64,000 nucleotides of DNA from Nonomuraea sp. NBC_00507 (lineage in GTDB: Bacteria > Actinomycetota > Actinomycetes > Streptosporangiales > Streptosporangiaceae): contig NZ_CP107853.1 in assembly GCF_036013525.1 (NCBI RefSeq), positions 7,130,001-7,194,000 on the forward strand. Reading direction: 5' to 3'. This document shows, piece by piece, positions 18,825-28,714 of this stretch. Numbering within the stretch: position 1 is the stretch's first letter; each line of letters opens with the position of its first letter. The notes beneath the pieces were generated by a model, which saw nothing but the letters and a program-made list of their open reading frames with translations, ran no database searches and was not told the DNA's origin. Both the position numbers and the translations under genes were made by a program.

Positions 18825-21800
18825 CTAAGGTTGCATTCGCGGCCTATGTGAGGGATCGGGAGTGTGCGGGGGTCGCTCGGCCAGCAGCTCGAGCGCGATG
18901 TCGATGGCCTGCTCCAGCTGCGTGTCCACGCCCCGCGCGTAGTCCTGCGGGGTGATGTCGACCTCGATGTCCGGGTCGGTGCCGTAGTTCTCCACCTGCC
19001 AGCCGACGTCGTCGAAGGCGAAGGAGAACTCCGGCTGCGTCGTCACGGTCCCGTCGGCCAGCTGGTGCCGCGGCCAGATCCCGATGACTCCGCCCCACGT
19101 GCGCTTGCCGACCAGCGGGCCCAGCTTCAGCACCTTGAAGGTGTGGCTGAAGATGTCGCCGTCGGAGCCCGCCCATTCGTTGGTGATGGCCACCAGCGGA
19201 CCGCGCGGCGACTGCGGCGGGTACGGCTCCGTCGCCCCCCACCTCGGGTAGTCGTAGCCGAGCCGGCGCCGCGACAACTTCTCCAGCAGCAGCGCCGACA
19301 CATGCCCGCCGCCGTTGAACCGCACGTCCACGATGAGCGCGTGGCGGTCGTACTCGGCCAGGAACCCGCGGTGGAACTCGCCGAACCCGTCCGTCCCCAT
19401 GTCGGGCACGTGCAGGTAGCCGACCCGGCCGGCGGAGCGCTGGTGGCATCGGGCGCGATTGAGGTTGACCCAGTCGCGATAGCGAGCCGGCTGCTCGTCG
19501 GCGATCGCCCGCACGGTGACCGTGAAGACCCGCTGCTCGCGGCGCAGGGTCAGCTCGACCTCCTCGCCCGCCTGGTTCACCAGGCGCTCGTTCGGCGTGG
19601 CCGCCGCGCCGATGGGCGCGCCGTTGATCGCCAGGACCGCGTCGCCCGGGCGTACGTCCACGCCGAGCCGGCGCAGCGGCGAGGTGGCCGCCGGATCCCA
19701 CGGGTCTCCGGTGACGACGGCGCGGATGTGGTAGACGCCGTCGCGGTAGTCCCAGTCGACGCCGAGCTTGCCCTGGGTGTACTCGGGGCCGGGCCGGTAT
19801 TCGCCGCCGCTCTCGTAGGCGTGGCTGGTGGCCAGCTCGCCGTGCAGCTCCCACAGCAGGTCGGAGAACTCGCCCCGGGTCGTGACCCGGTCGACCAGCG
19901 GATGGTAGCGGTCGTACACGGCCGGCCAGTCCACCCCCGCCATGTCCTCGCTCCAGAAGTTCTCCCGCTGCAGCCGCCACGCCTCGCGGAACATCTGCCG
20001 CCACTCCGTCTCCGGGCACACCGACACCTTGACGCGCGACAGGTCGACCCAGCCGCTCGCGCGCCCCGGGCGCTCGTCGTCCCCCTCCGGCGCCTCGCCG
20101 GCCTTGACCACCCGCAGCCTGGAGCCCGCCCGGTACAGCAGCGTCTTGTGGTCGCGGCCCAGCTCGAAGTCGGTGACGCCGTCGGCGAAGGTCTCCTTCT
20201 TGCCCTTGGCGAGGTCGTACAGATGCAGCGTGTTCTCACCCTCCGGGTGGCTGGCGAGGATCAGCACCTTGCCCTTGAGCCCGGCCAGCCGCTCATAGCG
20301 GCCTTCGGGCAGGGGGAACGCCGTGACGCGGCGGGCCAGCCCGTCGACGTCCACATGCAGCGGTCCTGGCTCCTCGCCGTCGTCCTCGTCCTCCTTCTGC
20401 TCCAGCGGGTGCGGCTCGCGCACGAACGGGTCCGGCGCGTCCGCGCGCAGCGCCACCGCGTACGGGCGGGTGCCCAGCGGGAAACCCAGGTCGAACTGGA
20501 GCTGGTCGTAGACGGGGGAGAAGGTCCGCTGGCCGATGAAGTACAGGTAGCGGCCCCGTGGGTCGAACGCCGGCCGTGAATCCTTGAGCACCGGCTCGGT
20601 GGCCTGCACGGTCAGCCCCGTCTCCGGGTGGTGCAGCTTGATCGCGGTGGTCTGGGCGTTGAGCGGGGCCGCGTAGGCCAGCCACCGGCCATCGTGCGAC
20701 CAGGCCAGGTCCTCGGGCGAGCCGTGCGGGTTGGCCTCGACCAGGTCGGAGCGGCCTGTGACCAGGTCGAGCAGGTGCAGCTCGAGACGGTGGTTGACGA
20801 TCGCCATCCGGTCGTGCGCCGGGTCGGGGACGAGGGCGTTGATCCGGCCCAGCCGGGCGACCTCCGTGCCGGGGCCGCCCTCGCCGCCCTCGAGGATCAC
20901 CAGTTTCTCCTCGTCGCTGTCGTCGCTGGCCGCCGCGATCAGCCGCGCGCCGTCGTTGAGCCAGGTCAGGCACCGGTAGCGGACGCCGTCCTCCGCGCCG
21001 TGCTGGTGGACCGGGCCCTCCCAGTTCGCCATCGCGTACGCCTTGCCGCGCGCCGTGATCGCCAGCGCGCTGCCGTCCGGACTGAGCGTGGCGTTGTCGA
21101 GGTAGTCGGCGGCCTCCACGAAGCGGCGGTTGCGCTGCGTGCGGGAGCTGGCCAGCCGCACGTCGAGCCGGCGCGGCCGCTCGCCGGGGTCCAGCAGGTA
21201 CAGCTCCGCGCCCGCGTGGTAGACCAGCCGGTGCCCGTCGCCCGACAGGTTGCGCGCGTAGTAGTCGTCGTGGTGGGTGTGCTTGCGCAGGTCCTGGCCG
21301 CGGGGGTCGCAGGAGTAGACGTTGCCCACGCCCTCGTGGTCGGAGAGGAAGCACACCCGGCCGTCGCTCCAGCAGGGCGAGGCGAGGTTGCCGGGCAGCC
21401 TGATCAGCCGCCGGAACTCGCCCTCGCCGTCCGGGTCGATCCACAGGTCGCCGACGGTGCCGCCGCGGTAGCGCTTCCAGCGGGCGGGGTCGGCGGTGTT
21501 GCGGCCGAGCACGATCATCCCGTCGGGACCGTACGCGATCGAGTTCGCCGGGCCGTACGGCAGCCGCTCCGGCACCCCGCCGGGCGCCACCCGGTGCAGC
21601 CACTTACGGCCCTCGAACGGCTGGGCGGCGTCGCTGGCGTACAGGACACGGCCCTCGGGGTCCCAGCCGGTCACCGTGCAGCGGGCGCCGTGGAAGGTCA
21701 CCCGGCGGGCCGCGCCGCCGTCGGCCGGCATGACGTACACCTCTTCCGGGCCCTCCTCCCGGCCGACGAACGCCAGCTGGTCGCCGCGCGGCGAGATCCG

Positions 21801-21938
21801 CGGATAACCGGCCTCGGCGAGCCCGGCGGTCAGCCGGAAGGCCCGCCCGCCCTGGGCGGAGACCATCCACAGGTCGTCTTCGGCGGCGAAGACGACGACG
21901 TCGTGGAAGACAGCGGGGAAGCGCAGGTAGGCGGACAT
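18825..21938 (-). CDS. Tricorn-type protease (S41 family)
   Basis: 1037 residues from ATG 21938. The N-terminal ~560 residues are WD40/TolB-like propeller repeats ([31 protein letters not shown] and similar). A helical core domain follows, then a PDZ domain (~755-830, [20 protein letters not shown]), then the S41 catalytic domain with [18 protein letters not shown] and nucleophile Ser in [15 protein letters not shown] supplies the probable catalytic His. Tricorn processes peptides downstream of the proteasome; the protein is cytoplasmic. An acidic linker ([12 protein letters not shown]) lies near residue 530. It is a single-gene unit. Confidence 0.93.
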   Translation of the reverse strand: MSAYLRFPAVFHDVVVFAAEDDLWMVSAQGGRAFRLTAGLAEAGYPRISPRGDQLAFVGREEGPEEVYVMPADGGAARRVTFHGARCTVTGWDPEGRVLYASDAAQPFEGRKWLHRVAPGGVPERLPYGPANSIAYGPDGMIVLGRNTADPARWKRYRGGTVGDLWIDPDGEGEFRRLIRLPGNLASPCWSDGRVCFLSDHEGVGNVYSCDPRGQDLRKHTHHDDYYARNLSGDGHRLVYHAGAELYLLDPGERPRRLDVRLASSRTQRNRRFVEAADYLDNATLSPDGSALAITARGKAYAMANWEGPVHQHGAEDGVRYRCLTWLNDGARLIAAASDDSDEEKLVILEGGEGGPGTEVARLGRINALVPDPAHDRMAIVNHRLELHLLDLVTGRSDLVEANPHGSPEDLAWSHDGRWLAYAAPLNAQTTAIKLHHPETGLTVQATEPVLKDSRPAFDPRGRYLYFIGQRTFSPVYDQLQFDLGFPLGTRPYAVALRADAPDPFVREPHPLEQKEDEDDGEEPGPLHVDVDGLARRVTAFPLPEGRYERLAGLKGKVLILASHPEGENTLHLYDLAKGKKETFADGVTDFELGRDHKTLLYRAGSRLRVVKAGEAPEGDDERPGRASGWVDLSRVKVSVCPETEWRQMFREAWRLQRENFWSEDMAGVDWPAVYDRYHPLVDRVTTRGEFSDLLWELHGELATSHAYESGGEYRPGPEYTQGKLGVDWDYRDGVYHIRAVVTGDPWDPAATSPLRRLGVDVRPGDAVLAINGAPIGAAATPNERLVNQAGEEVELTLRREQRVFTVTVRAIADEQPARYRDWVNLNRARCHQRSAGRVGYLHVPDMGTDGFGEFHRGFLAEYDRHALIVDVRFNGGGHVSALLLEKLSRRRLGYDYPRWGATEPYPPQSPRGPLVAITNEWAGSDGDIFSHTFKVLKLGPLVGKRTWGGVIGIWPRHQLADGTVTTQPEFSFAFDDVGWQVENYGTDPDIEVDITPQDYARGVDTQLEQAIDIALELLAERPPHTPDPSHRPRMQP

Positions 21939-22044
21939 GGCAGCGGCTCCACGGTCGATCGGACAGCTAGGGGCGCCCCCCGGTTGTCCGATCATGTCAC
22001 CCGGCGGGCGGGCGGCTCGCGCCGCCCGCCCGCCGGTTCCAGGA

Positions 22045-22167
22045 TCATCCCTCGTCCGAGGGCTTCCTGGTCTCCTTCTTCGTCTCCTTGGCCTGCCTGC
22101 TCGTCTTGATGGCCTGTCGCTTCGACTTGCCCGACTTGGCGGCGGGTTTCTTCTTCGTGTCTGCCAT
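22045..22167 (-). CDS. 40-residue lysine-rich basic protein
   Basis: Starts [16 protein letters not shown] and ends [11 protein letters not shown]: 11 Lys and 3 Arg in 40 residues, no hydrophobic segment, predicted disordered or helical on nucleic acid. A GGGGGG-type ribosome site lies about 8 bases upstream of the ATG. It sits downstream of the ribosome-protection GTPase on the same strand with 107 bases between. It may be a nucleoid- or ribosome-associated peptide; this is inference from charge only. Confidence 0.6.
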   Translation of the reverse strand: MADTKKKPAAKSGKSKRQAIKTSRQAKETKKETRKPSDEG

Positions 22168-22274
22168 GGGAATTCCCCCCTGTACGGACGAGGTGCCCAA
22201 TTGGTACACCAAGCTCGTTAATACCCACCTAACGTCGAAAATCGACCGTCTAGCGGCGAAAAGCGACATACCGC

Positions 22275-24149
22275 CTATCTGGTGGGCCGGTCGCCGGCCG
22301 GCTCCGACCACCACACGCCCTCGCCGTGCGACAGGCCCGGCAGCCGCTGCTCGAACGCGTGCACCACGGCCGCCGGGATCTCACCCGTGATCACCCAGGA
22401 GTCCTCGCGTCGCGCCGTGCCGTCGAGCTCGCCGCCGAGCGCCGCCAGCGCGCCCGTCACCGCGCTGAACGCCTCCAGCGGGATCTCGACCTCGAAGCGA
22501 TGGCACGGCTCGTACACCGTGGTGCCCGACCGGCGCAGCGCCCGCATGAGCACGAGCGGGGTGCGGCCGCGGAAGTCGGCCGCGACGGTGGTCGGCGCGT
22601 CGTAACCGGTCCTGGTCAGCGTGACCATGACGTCGGTCACTGGCCAGCCGTGCGGGCCGGCGCGCAGCGTCAGGCGTACGCTCTCCTCGATCGCCCGGTG
22701 GAAGGCCTGCGGCAGCGATCCGAGATCGACCTCGAGCCGGTAGCCGACGCCCGATCCCGGCGCGGCCGGCTCCACCCGCAGGCCGACGGTCGCCATGAAC
22801 GGGTTCGGGCCGTGCCGCTGGATCTCCTCGACGGCCTCGCCCGTGCCCGAAGGGCGCTCGAAGTAGACGGGCCGGCTCGGCTCGAACACCGCCTCGACGC
22901 CGAACTCCCTGGCCAGGGTCTCGCCGATGACCTCCTTCTGCACCTCCCCGTACAGCAGGACGGACGTCTCGCCACCCGCCAGTGTGCGCGTGCTGATCAA
23001 CGGGTCCTGCTCGGCGAGGGTCACCAGAGCGGCATGCAGGCGGGGCTCGTGGCCGGGCACGCGCGGGCGCACGACCGTCTCCAGGCTGGGCGGGCTGAAG
23101 TGCGTCGTCCCGCCGGTGCGGGGTGGCTCGCCGACGTGGTCGCCGACGCGGATCTCCGGCACGCCCCACACCTTGACGATGTCGCCCGCCCTCGCCTGGC
23201 GCTGCTCCGGCGCGCCGGCGACCGTCAGCGCGGTAAGACGGCCCTCGTAGGCGCCGCCCTGCTGCCGGGCGCGGTGGAAGGTGAGGTGCTCGCGCGGCCG
23301 CAGCACCCCGGCGCGTACCCGCAGGTAGGCGGCCTTCTCGCCGGACGGGGCGCGCTCGATCGCGAACACGGTCGCCGTCCCTGGACGGTCGTCGTCGCCG
23401 TCCGGCCGGCGGACGGGCGGCAGCAGGCCGGCGATGGCGTCCAGGAGGTCGCCGACGCCTTGGCCCGTGATCGCCGATCCGTACACGACCGGATGCGCCA
23501 CCCCGTCGGCGCACTGCCGGGCCAGCGCCGCGCGTAGCTGCGCCAGGTCGGGGGTCTTGCCGTCGACGAGCGACTCCAGCAGCCCGTCGTCCCGCTCGGC
23601 CAGGACCTCCGCCGCCTCCTCCACCCGCTCGGCCGGCAAGGCGTGCGTGGTGGCGGCCGCGCGGCTGATGTCGCGCACGGTGTTCAGCGCGACGCTGTAC
23701 GGCGAGAGCCGCCGGCGGATGTCGGCGAGCACCTCCCGCTCTCTGGCGCCCATCCGGTCGATCTTGTTCACGAAGATCAACGTGGGCAGGCGCATCTTGC
23801 GCAGGGTCGTCATCAGGACCCGGGTGTGCGGCTGGACGCCCTCGACGGCCGACAGCACCAGCACGGCGCCGTCGAGGACGCCGAGCGCCCGCTCCACCTC
23901 GGCCACGAAGTCGGCGTGGCCGGGCGTGTCCACCAGGTTGACCCGCAGGTCACCGAGGCGGAAAGAGGCGACGGCCGTGCGGATCGTGATGCCGCGCCGG
24001 CGTTCGATCTCGCCGGTGTCGGTCTGCGTGCTGCCGTCGTCGACGCTGCCGAGCCGGGGGATGACGCCGGTCTCGAACAGCAGCCGCTCAGTGAGACTGG
24101 TCTTGCCCGCGTCTACATGCGCGAGGATGCCGATGTTGAGGATGTGCAT
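22275..24149 (-). CDS. TetM/OtrA-like ribosome protection protein (EF-G-like GTPase)
   Basis: 624 residues, the length of tetracycline ribosome-protection proteins and shorter than EF-G. G1 is AHVDAGKT (10-17), G2 RGITI (52-56), G3 DTPGHADF (74-81) and G4 NKID (128-131). Domains II-V follow, with the GTGEAVEEIQRHGPNPFMATVGLRVEP region and the domain-IV text VRLTLRAGPHGWPVTDVMVTL. The family displaces tetracycline from the ribosome; actinomycete OtrA-like proteins may also act as general rescue GTPases. An upstream TTG is possible but the conserved start is ATG 24149. No tet regulator or leader peptide is visible. Confidence 0.88.
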   Translation of the reverse strand: MHILNIGILAHVDAGKTSLTERLLFETGVIPRLGSVDDGSTQTDTGEIERRRGITIRTAVASFRLGDLRVNLVDTPGHADFVAEVERALGVLDGAVLVLSAVEGVQPHTRVLMTTLRKMRLPTLIFVNKIDRMGAREREVLADIRRRLSPYSVALNTVRDISRAAATTHALPAERVEEAAEVLAERDDGLLESLVDGKTPDLAQLRAALARQCADGVAHPVVYGSAITGQGVGDLLDAIAGLLPPVRRPDGDDDRPGTATVFAIERAPSGEKAAYLRVRAGVLRPREHLTFHRARQQGGAYEGRLTALTVAGAPEQRQARAGDIVKVWGVPEIRVGDHVGEPPRTGGTTHFSPPSLETVVRPRVPGHEPRLHAALVTLAEQDPLISTRTLAGGETSVLLYGEVQKEVIGETLAREFGVEAVFEPSRPVYFERPSGTGEAVEEIQRHGPNPFMATVGLRVEPAAPGSGVGYRLEVDLGSLPQAFHRAIEESVRLTLRAGPHGWPVTDVMVTLTRTGYDAPTTVAADFRGRTPLVLMRALRRSGTTVYEPCHRFEVEIPLEAFSAVTGALAALGGELDGTARREDSWVITGEIPAAVVHAFEQRLPGLSHGEGVWWSEPAGDRPTR

Positions 24150-24323
24150 GGATGCTGGAGCCCTCGAGAACTCTCGTGCCAATGGGGCGCTGGGAGAATC
24201 CGGGGCGGCCTCGCATCACATGCTCCTGGTAGTCGGGCCTGTAGGTCCCGGCCATCGTGCCATCGGTGGGCTCGTGGATGCGAGCGATTTAAGCCCGGCG
24301 CGCGTGTCGGCCCTCAAGGGGGA

Positions 24324-24355
24324 CCGCCCGACCGGCCCGGGTGCCGGCCGGGCGG
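24324..24355 (-). terminator. Strong GC hairpin after the radical SAM gene
   Basis: CCGCCCG (24324-24330) pairs with CGGGCGG (24349-24355), then after one mismatch CCGGC pairs with GCCGG, loop 6 bases. It begins 6 bases after the stop of the minus-strand gene at 24362, as expected of a terminator. No T-run. The rest of 24150-24323 shows no gene. Confidence 0.55.
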
Positions 24356-24361
24356 ACGGCG

Positions 24362-25393
24362 TCACAGCAGGCGGAGCTGCTCCGGGGCCGGCGCGGCCGG
24401 GGCGGGGCGGGGCGGGAGGCGGCGGGCCATGGCCGGGGTGGCGCGGCCGACGCCGAAGCGCTCGGCCAGCTCCTTGACCTGCGACGTGATCCGCTGCTGG
24501 TACGCCTTCGGCGCGTAGGCGCCCCGCCCGTAGAGCTCCAGGTAACGCGGCACCAGACGGGGGTGCTCCCGCGACAGCCAGGTCAGCCACCACTCCCGCG
24601 CCCCCGGCCGCAGGTGCAGCACGATCGGGGCGATGTGGGTGGCGCCCGCGTCGGCGATCTCCTTCACCGTACGTTCGAGCTGAGCGGGGGAGTCGGTGAG
24701 GTAGGGCAGGATCGGCGCCATCAGCACCCCGCACGCGATGCCGTTGTCGTTGAGCGTGGCGCAGACCTCCAGCCGCCGGCGCGGGTTGGGCGTGCCGGGC
24801 TCCACCGCCCGCCACATCTCCGGATCGACGAACCCGGCCGACACGCTGGCGCTCACCTCGGTCACGCCGGCCGCCTCGGTGAGCAGGTCGAGGTCGCGCA
24901 GGATCAGCGTGCCCTTGGTGAGGATCGAGAACGGGTTGGCGGCGTCGCGCAGCGCGGCCAGGATGCCCCGCATCAACCGGTAGCGGCCCTCGGCACGCTG
25001 GTAACAGTCGACATTGGTGCCCATGGCGATGTGGTGGCCGCCCCAACGGGGCGAGGCCAGCTCCTTGCGGGCCAGCTCGGCGGCGTTGACCTTGACGACG
25101 ATCTTGGAGTCGAAGTCCGCTCCGGCATCCAAATCCAGATATTCGTGCGTTTTTCGGGCAAAACAGTAAATGCAGCTATGGCTGCATCCGCGGTACGGGT
25201 TGATCGTGTACTCGAACGGCACCCGGCTTGCGGCCGGGACGCGGTTGACGATGGACCTGGCCCGGATCTCGTAGAAGGTCATGCCCGTGAACTCGGGCGT
25301 GTCGAAGGTGCGGGTGACCGCGCCGCGGGCGAAGAGCGGCGCGGCAGGATCGTCCTCGGCAGGCCCTGTCAGGCGCAGGTTGTCCCAGCGCAT
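24362..25393 (-). CDS. Rv2578c-family radical SAM protein
   Basis: 343 residues. The iron-sulfur motif is C70-x3-C74-x2-C77 in YRGCSHSCIYCFAR, followed by THEYLDLDAGADFDSKIVVK, the standard start of Rv2578c/SplB-like radical SAM proteins. Later text includes GTNVDCYQRAEG, TEVSASVSAGF and VLMAPILPYLTDS. Its substrate is unknown; relatives are often called spore photolyase-like, with no proof of that role. The C-terminus is Pro/Ala-rich. ATG 25393 was chosen over one 18 codons upstream because MRWDNLRL matches the usual N-terminus. Confidence 0.9.
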   Translation of the reverse strand: MRWDNLRLTGPAEDDPAAPLFARGAVTRTFDTPEFTGMTFYEIRARSIVNRVPAASRVPFEYTINPYRGCSHSCIYCFARKTHEYLDLDAGADFDSKIVVKVNAAELARKELASPRWGGHHIAMGTNVDCYQRAEGRYRLMRGILAALRDAANPFSILTKGTLILRDLDLLTEAAGVTEVSASVSAGFVDPEMWRAVEPGTPNPRRRLEVCATLNDNGIACGVLMAPILPYLTDSPAQLERTVKEIADAGATHIAPIVLHLRPGAREWWLTWLSREHPRLVPRYLELYGRGAYAPKAYQQRITSQVKELAERFGVGRATPAMARRLPPRPAPAAPAPEQLRLL

Positions 25394-25527
25394 GCCATGA
25401 TTAGAACAAAAGTTCGAGCTTGATCGCAAATGGAAAAGAGGGTGCAATTACCTAGTCAGGCTGGGGCTAATGATCTTCATGGTTGGGCAGAAAGACGCCA
25501 CAGAGCTTGCGTTCCGGAGGTGCACCC

Positions 25528-25800
25528 ATGGCCTGGTCGCAGGACGAGGAGCGGATGCTGGCCCAGATCGAGCAGCACCTCGTCGAGGACGATCCGCGAC
25601 TCGTCGCACGGCTGGAGTCGTTCAACGAGCGGGTCCGTCGCAGCGAGGCGAGGTCGACAGGGCAGTCCGAAGGCCGGCGACGGCCGCGCCGCTCGACGGT
25701 CATCATCCTGATCAGCTGGTTGCTCATCGCCACGCTGGTCGCCACTCTTCTGATCATGGTTCTCCGTCACGACGCCGCCGCGCTCGCCTTCGCGCTCTGA
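25528..25800 (+). CDS. DUF3040 small membrane protein
   Basis: 90 residues: an amphipathic N-terminus (MAWSQDEERMLAQIEQHL) diagnostic of DUF3040, then a basic RRRPRRS stop-transfer and one hydrophobic helix (residues ~57-78). A GGAGG lies 7 bases before the ATG. DUF3040 proteins are common in actinobacteria and uncharacterised. Convergent with the deacetylase, 3 bases between the stops. Confidence 0.87.
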   Translation: MAWSQDEERMLAQIEQHLVEDDPRLVARLESFNERVRRSEARSTGQSEGRRRPRRSTVIILISWLLIATLVATLLIMVLRHDAAALAFAL

Positions 25801-25803
25801 GCG

Positions 25804-26655
25804 TCACCCCGTCGTCCATGCGCGCTGGATGACGTCGTAGCCGATCACGGTGATCCCTTCTCGCCGCAGCAGCTCGCGCGCCTGGGGTGAGGTGAGGAAC
25901 GCGTAGTCGCTCCGGCGCACCCGCCATCCGTGCGGATCGACCGTGCGCGACTCCTCGCCGCCCAGGGCGGGATGCACGGCCCACTCGCTCAGGCCCGGCG
26001 GCAGGTCGCGAAGCAGCCGGGCGTACGCGGCCGCCTTGCCGTCCAGGTCCAGAGAGAAGCTGTCGACGAAATCGTGGTCGAGGACCGGCAGGCCGCGGGC
26101 GCGCAGCAGCGCGCGGGCGGGGTCCAGCCAGGCCCGCACCGCCAGACCGTACTCGACGGCCAGGGTCGCGGTCAGCTCGAACACGTCCTCGCGCCCGCCG
26201 TCGGCCAGGCAGTGCCAATCCAGATGGGAAGGCGCCAGGCCCGCGTCCAGCACGGCGTGGATCTGGGCGCGGAACTCGGCCTCGAGCTCGTCGATCCGGG
26301 CGCGGGCGAGCAGCTCGGGGATGCGGTCAGGGGTGGAGAACCCGCCCGACTCGTCGAGCAGCGACGGCACCTTTTCCCGGTCGGTGAGCGGTCCCCACGA
26401 ATGGCCGGGCAGGTCGCACACCAGGGTCAGGTGGATGCCGAAAGGCAGCTCCGGCCGGTCGCGCAGCAGGGCCATGGCGTGGCCCGCGGCCGGGCACGGC
26501 GTCATCAGGCTGCACGAGGCGGCGATGCCGTCCTCGATCGAGCGGACGACGGCCTCGTTGACGTCCCGGTACATGCCGAAGTCGTCGTTGTTGACGATCA
26601 GCAGGCGTGCGTCCGGCGGAAATCCCAGCAACGCGCTGGAGGATTGTGCAGGCAT
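25804..26655 (-). CDS. ChbG/HpnK (YdjC) family carbohydrate deacetylase
   Basis: 283 residues. The metal/catalytic motif is LLIVNNDDFGMYRDVNEAV (two Asp near residue 25) with HLTLVCD later and SHLDWHCLADG around residue 145, the family's metal-binding histidines. These enzymes remove acetyl groups from N-acetylated di- or oligosaccharides such as chitobiose. Start ATG 26655 places the DD motif at the usual distance; an upstream TTG/ATG adds 11 residues and is less likely. Single-gene unit. Confidence 0.87.
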   Translation of the reverse strand: MPAQSSSALLGFPPDARLLIVNNDDFGMYRDVNEAVVRSIEDGIAASCSLMTPCPAAGHAMALLRDRPELPFGIHLTLVCDLPGHSWGPLTDREKVPSLLDESGGFSTPDRIPELLARARIDELEAEFRAQIHAVLDAGLAPSHLDWHCLADGGREDVFELTATLAVEYGLAVRAWLDPARALLRARGLPVLDHDFVDSFSLDLDGKAAAYARLLRDLPPGLSEWAVHPALGGEESRTVDPHGWRVRRSDYAFLTSPQARELLRREGITVIGYDVIQRAWTTG

Positions 26656-26697
26656 GTCCTCAGCGTGATCACCGTGAAGGATTTGCACAAACGATTT

Positions 26698-27450
26698 TCA
26701 GTGGAGCCCGCGCTTGCCCGGCGTCCAGAACGGCTTGACCTTGATGGATGTACGTGCCCAATTGCGCTCCCGTACGAGATAGTCCCTGATCATCTGGCAC
26801 GTCCGTGCCTCACCGGCGAGGTAGGCGGCGCCGGCGTTGCCCGGAAGGGCCAGGGAGGCGACCGCGGCGAGCAGCGTCCGTGAGGAGGCGGCCGGCGCCC
26901 CTGCCCGATGCACCCGGTGCAGCTCGTGCGGCCCCGGCATGGGCGGGTCGTGCTCGGGGGAGTCGCTCTCCAGCACGCCGTGCACGCGCGCCCGCGGCCC
27001 CAGGGCGCGGATCATCGGGCCGAACGCCGCGCTCGCCGTCTCGTCGCCGGCGAACAGGTGGAACGGCGCCTCGTCGCGGGTGAAGAAATCGCCGCGCGGC
27101 CACCAGAAGGTCACCGGATCGCCGGGCGCCACCTCGCGCGCCCAGCGCAGCCCGATGCCGTCCCCGCCGTACAGGTGCGCCCGCAGCTCCAGGCCCCGCC
27201 GGTCGGGATCCAGCTCCCAGATCGTGTACGTGCGCAGCGTGTCGGCGGGGCGCAGGATCCCCTGCACGGACAGCGGGTCGTTGAGCTGCACCCTGATGTG
27301 CTGGCCCGGCCGGTAGGGGAAGGCGATCGGCACGCCGGTCGCCAGGCGGATGCGGCGCATCGTGGGCGTGACGAGCTCGGCCTCGGTGACCGTCGCCGTC
27401 ATGACGTACTTGGCGAAGGCGCCCGCGAGCGGATTGCACGTCCTGCTCAT
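26698..27450 (-). CDS. Siderophore-interacting protein (FAD-binding ferric reductase)
   Basis: 250 residues. An FAD-binding_9 domain shows FPYRPGQHIRVQL and RTYTIWELD, and the SIP NAD(P)H domain shows HLFAGDETASAAFGPMIRAL and YLAGEARTCQMIRDYLVRE with the final WxPGKRG-like tail. Such flavoproteins reduce ferric siderophores in the cytoplasm. AAAGGAGA lies just before ATG 27450. Divergent from a TetR gene with half-sites between, which suggests local control rather than only an iron regulator. Confidence 0.9.
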   Translation of the reverse strand: MSRTCNPLAGAFAKYVMTATVTEAELVTPTMRRIRLATGVPIAFPYRPGQHIRVQLNDPLSVQGILRPADTLRTYTIWELDPDRRGLELRAHLYGGDGIGLRWAREVAPGDPVTFWWPRGDFFTRDEAPFHLFAGDETASAAFGPMIRALGPRARVHGVLESDSPEHDPPMPGPHELHRVHRAGAPAASSRTLLAAVASLALPGNAGAAYLAGEARTCQMIRDYLVRERNWARTSIKVKPFWTPGKRGLH

Positions 27451-27465
27451 CCCGAGATCTCCTTT

Positions 27466-27509
27466 ATGCCAGTAGATTTGCTTAGAGGCATTAAGGAAAC
27501 ATAGATGCC
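27466..27509. promoter_or_regulatory. Candidate TetR half-sites between SIP and tetR
   Basis: ATGCC (27466-27470), GGCAT (27487-27491) and ATGCC (27505-27509) occur in alternating orientation in the 95-base divergent promoter region. The AT-rich spacers probably contain both promoters. Arms are short, so this is tentative. Confidence 0.3.
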
Positions 27510-27545
27510 CTAGGATGTCAACGGACGGGTCGGGAAGGGAGAACG

Positions 27546-28253
27546 ATGGTCGCGCAGGGCAGGCGTGCGAGAGTCCGGCAGGCGACGCTGGCGGAGATCC
27601 GCGCGACCGCGCGCAGGCTGCTGATCGAGCAGGGGTCGGCCGCCGTGACGATCAACGCCGTGGCCAGGGAGATGGGGATGAGCGGGCCGGCCCTCTACCA
27701 CTACTACGCCGGTCACGAGGAGCTGGTCGGGGCGGTCACCGTGGACTTCATCCGCGAGCTGACCGAGGTCATGGAGGCGGCGCGGGAGGCGTGCCCGCCG
27801 GGGGATCACGGCCGGCGGCTGCTGGCGACCTGCCGGGCGATGCGGACGTGGGCGATCACGCACCGGGCGGAGTTCGGCTGGGTGTTCGCCAGCCCGATCA
27901 CCGGCGAGCGGCGGCCGGACTCCCCGCGCGAGCTGGCCGGCCACGACTTCGGGCAGGTCTTCCTGGAGGAGGTCGCGGCGTTGTGGAAGAGCCGGCCGTT
28001 CCCCGTGCCCGCCGAGCTGGACCCGTCCATCAGGGAGCAGCTCCGGGCGTACACGGCCTCGCCCGGGCACGAGCTGCCCGTGGAGGCCGTGCACGTCGTC
28101 CTGTCGTGCTGGATCAGGCTGTACGGGCTGCTGTGCATGGAGGTGCTCAACCAGCTCGACTTCGCCTACACGGACCTGGAGCCGGTCTTCGAGGAGTGCC
28201 TGCGGGAGATTGCCCCCAGGCTCGGGCTGGACTACGAGGCCCCGGCGTCCTGA
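27546..28253 (+). CDS. TetR-family regulator (WHG-type C-terminal domain)
   Basis: 235 residues. The HTH lies in residues 12-58 (IRATARRLLIEQGSAAVTIN, ALYHYYAGHEELVGAV). The C-terminal part with FGWVFASPITG and CWIRLYGLLCMEV fits the TetR_C_13/WHG ligand domain. It probably represses itself and the divergent siderophore-interacting protein gene. Its 3' end overlaps the convergent OsmC gene by 22 bases. Confidence 0.88.
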   Translation: MVAQGRRARVRQATLAEIRATARRLLIEQGSAAVTINAVAREMGMSGPALYHYYAGHEELVGAVTVDFIRELTEVMEAAREACPPGDHGRRLLATCRAMRTWAITHRAEFGWVFASPITGERRPDSPRELAGHDFGQVFLEEVAALWKSRPFPVPAELDPSIREQLRAYTASPGHELPVEAVHVVLSCWIRLYGLLCMEVLNQLDFAYTDLEPVFEECLREIAPRLGLDYEAPAS

Positions 28254-28714
28254 ACGCGAACGACCGGCTCGTGGCGCACCGGGAAGTTGACCGAGGAGGC
28301 GATGAAGCACGCCTTGTGGGCGTCGGCGTGCAGGCGGGTGGCGGTCTCGGCCATCTCCGGCGCGGCCACGGTGACCTCCGGGCGCAGGACGACCTCGGTG
28401 AAGTGGCCGCCGTCCGCGGTCTCGGCCATGGTGCCCACGGCGCGGTCGACGTACGCGGTGACCACGACGCCCGCCACTGAGCACAGGTGCAGGAACCACA
28501 ACATGTGGCACTGCGACAGCGAGCCGACCAGCAGCTGCTCCGGGTTCCAACGCGCCGGGTCGCCGCGGAAGGCGGGGTCGGAGCTGCCCGGGAGGGCCGG
28601 CGGGCCGTCGGCCGACAGCTCGTGGTCGCGGCCGTAGTCGCGGTAGCCGCTGGTGCCGGTGCCCTTGTTGCCGGTCCAGGTCACGACCGTCGGGTACGTG
28701 TGCAGGCGTGTCAT
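28232..28714 (-). CDS. OsmC/Ohr-family peroxide-reducing protein
   Basis: 160 residues. Two conserved cysteines: LVGSLSQCHMLWFLHLC (first catalytic Cys near residue 68) and DAHKACFIASSVNFPV (second near 136). These thiol peroxidases act on organic hydroperoxides. The start ATG overlaps the stop of the GntR gene (ATGA), so the two are co-translated. A longer open frame upstream is antisense to nothing conserved and is rejected. Confidence 0.88.
   Translation of the reverse strand: MTRLHTYPTVVTWTGNKGTGTSGYRDYGRDHELSADGPPALPGSSDPAFRGDPARWNPEQLLVGSLSQCHMLWFLHLCSVAGVVVTAYVDRAVGTMAETADGGHFTEVVLRPEVTVAAPEMAETATRLHADAHKACFIASSVNFPVRHEPVVRVQDAGAS

Noticed and set aside
22275..24149. Translation elongation factor G
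   Set aside because: Too short and in a single-copy context; sequence features fit ribosome-protection GTPases better, and no rpsL/rpsG/tuf genes are adjacent.
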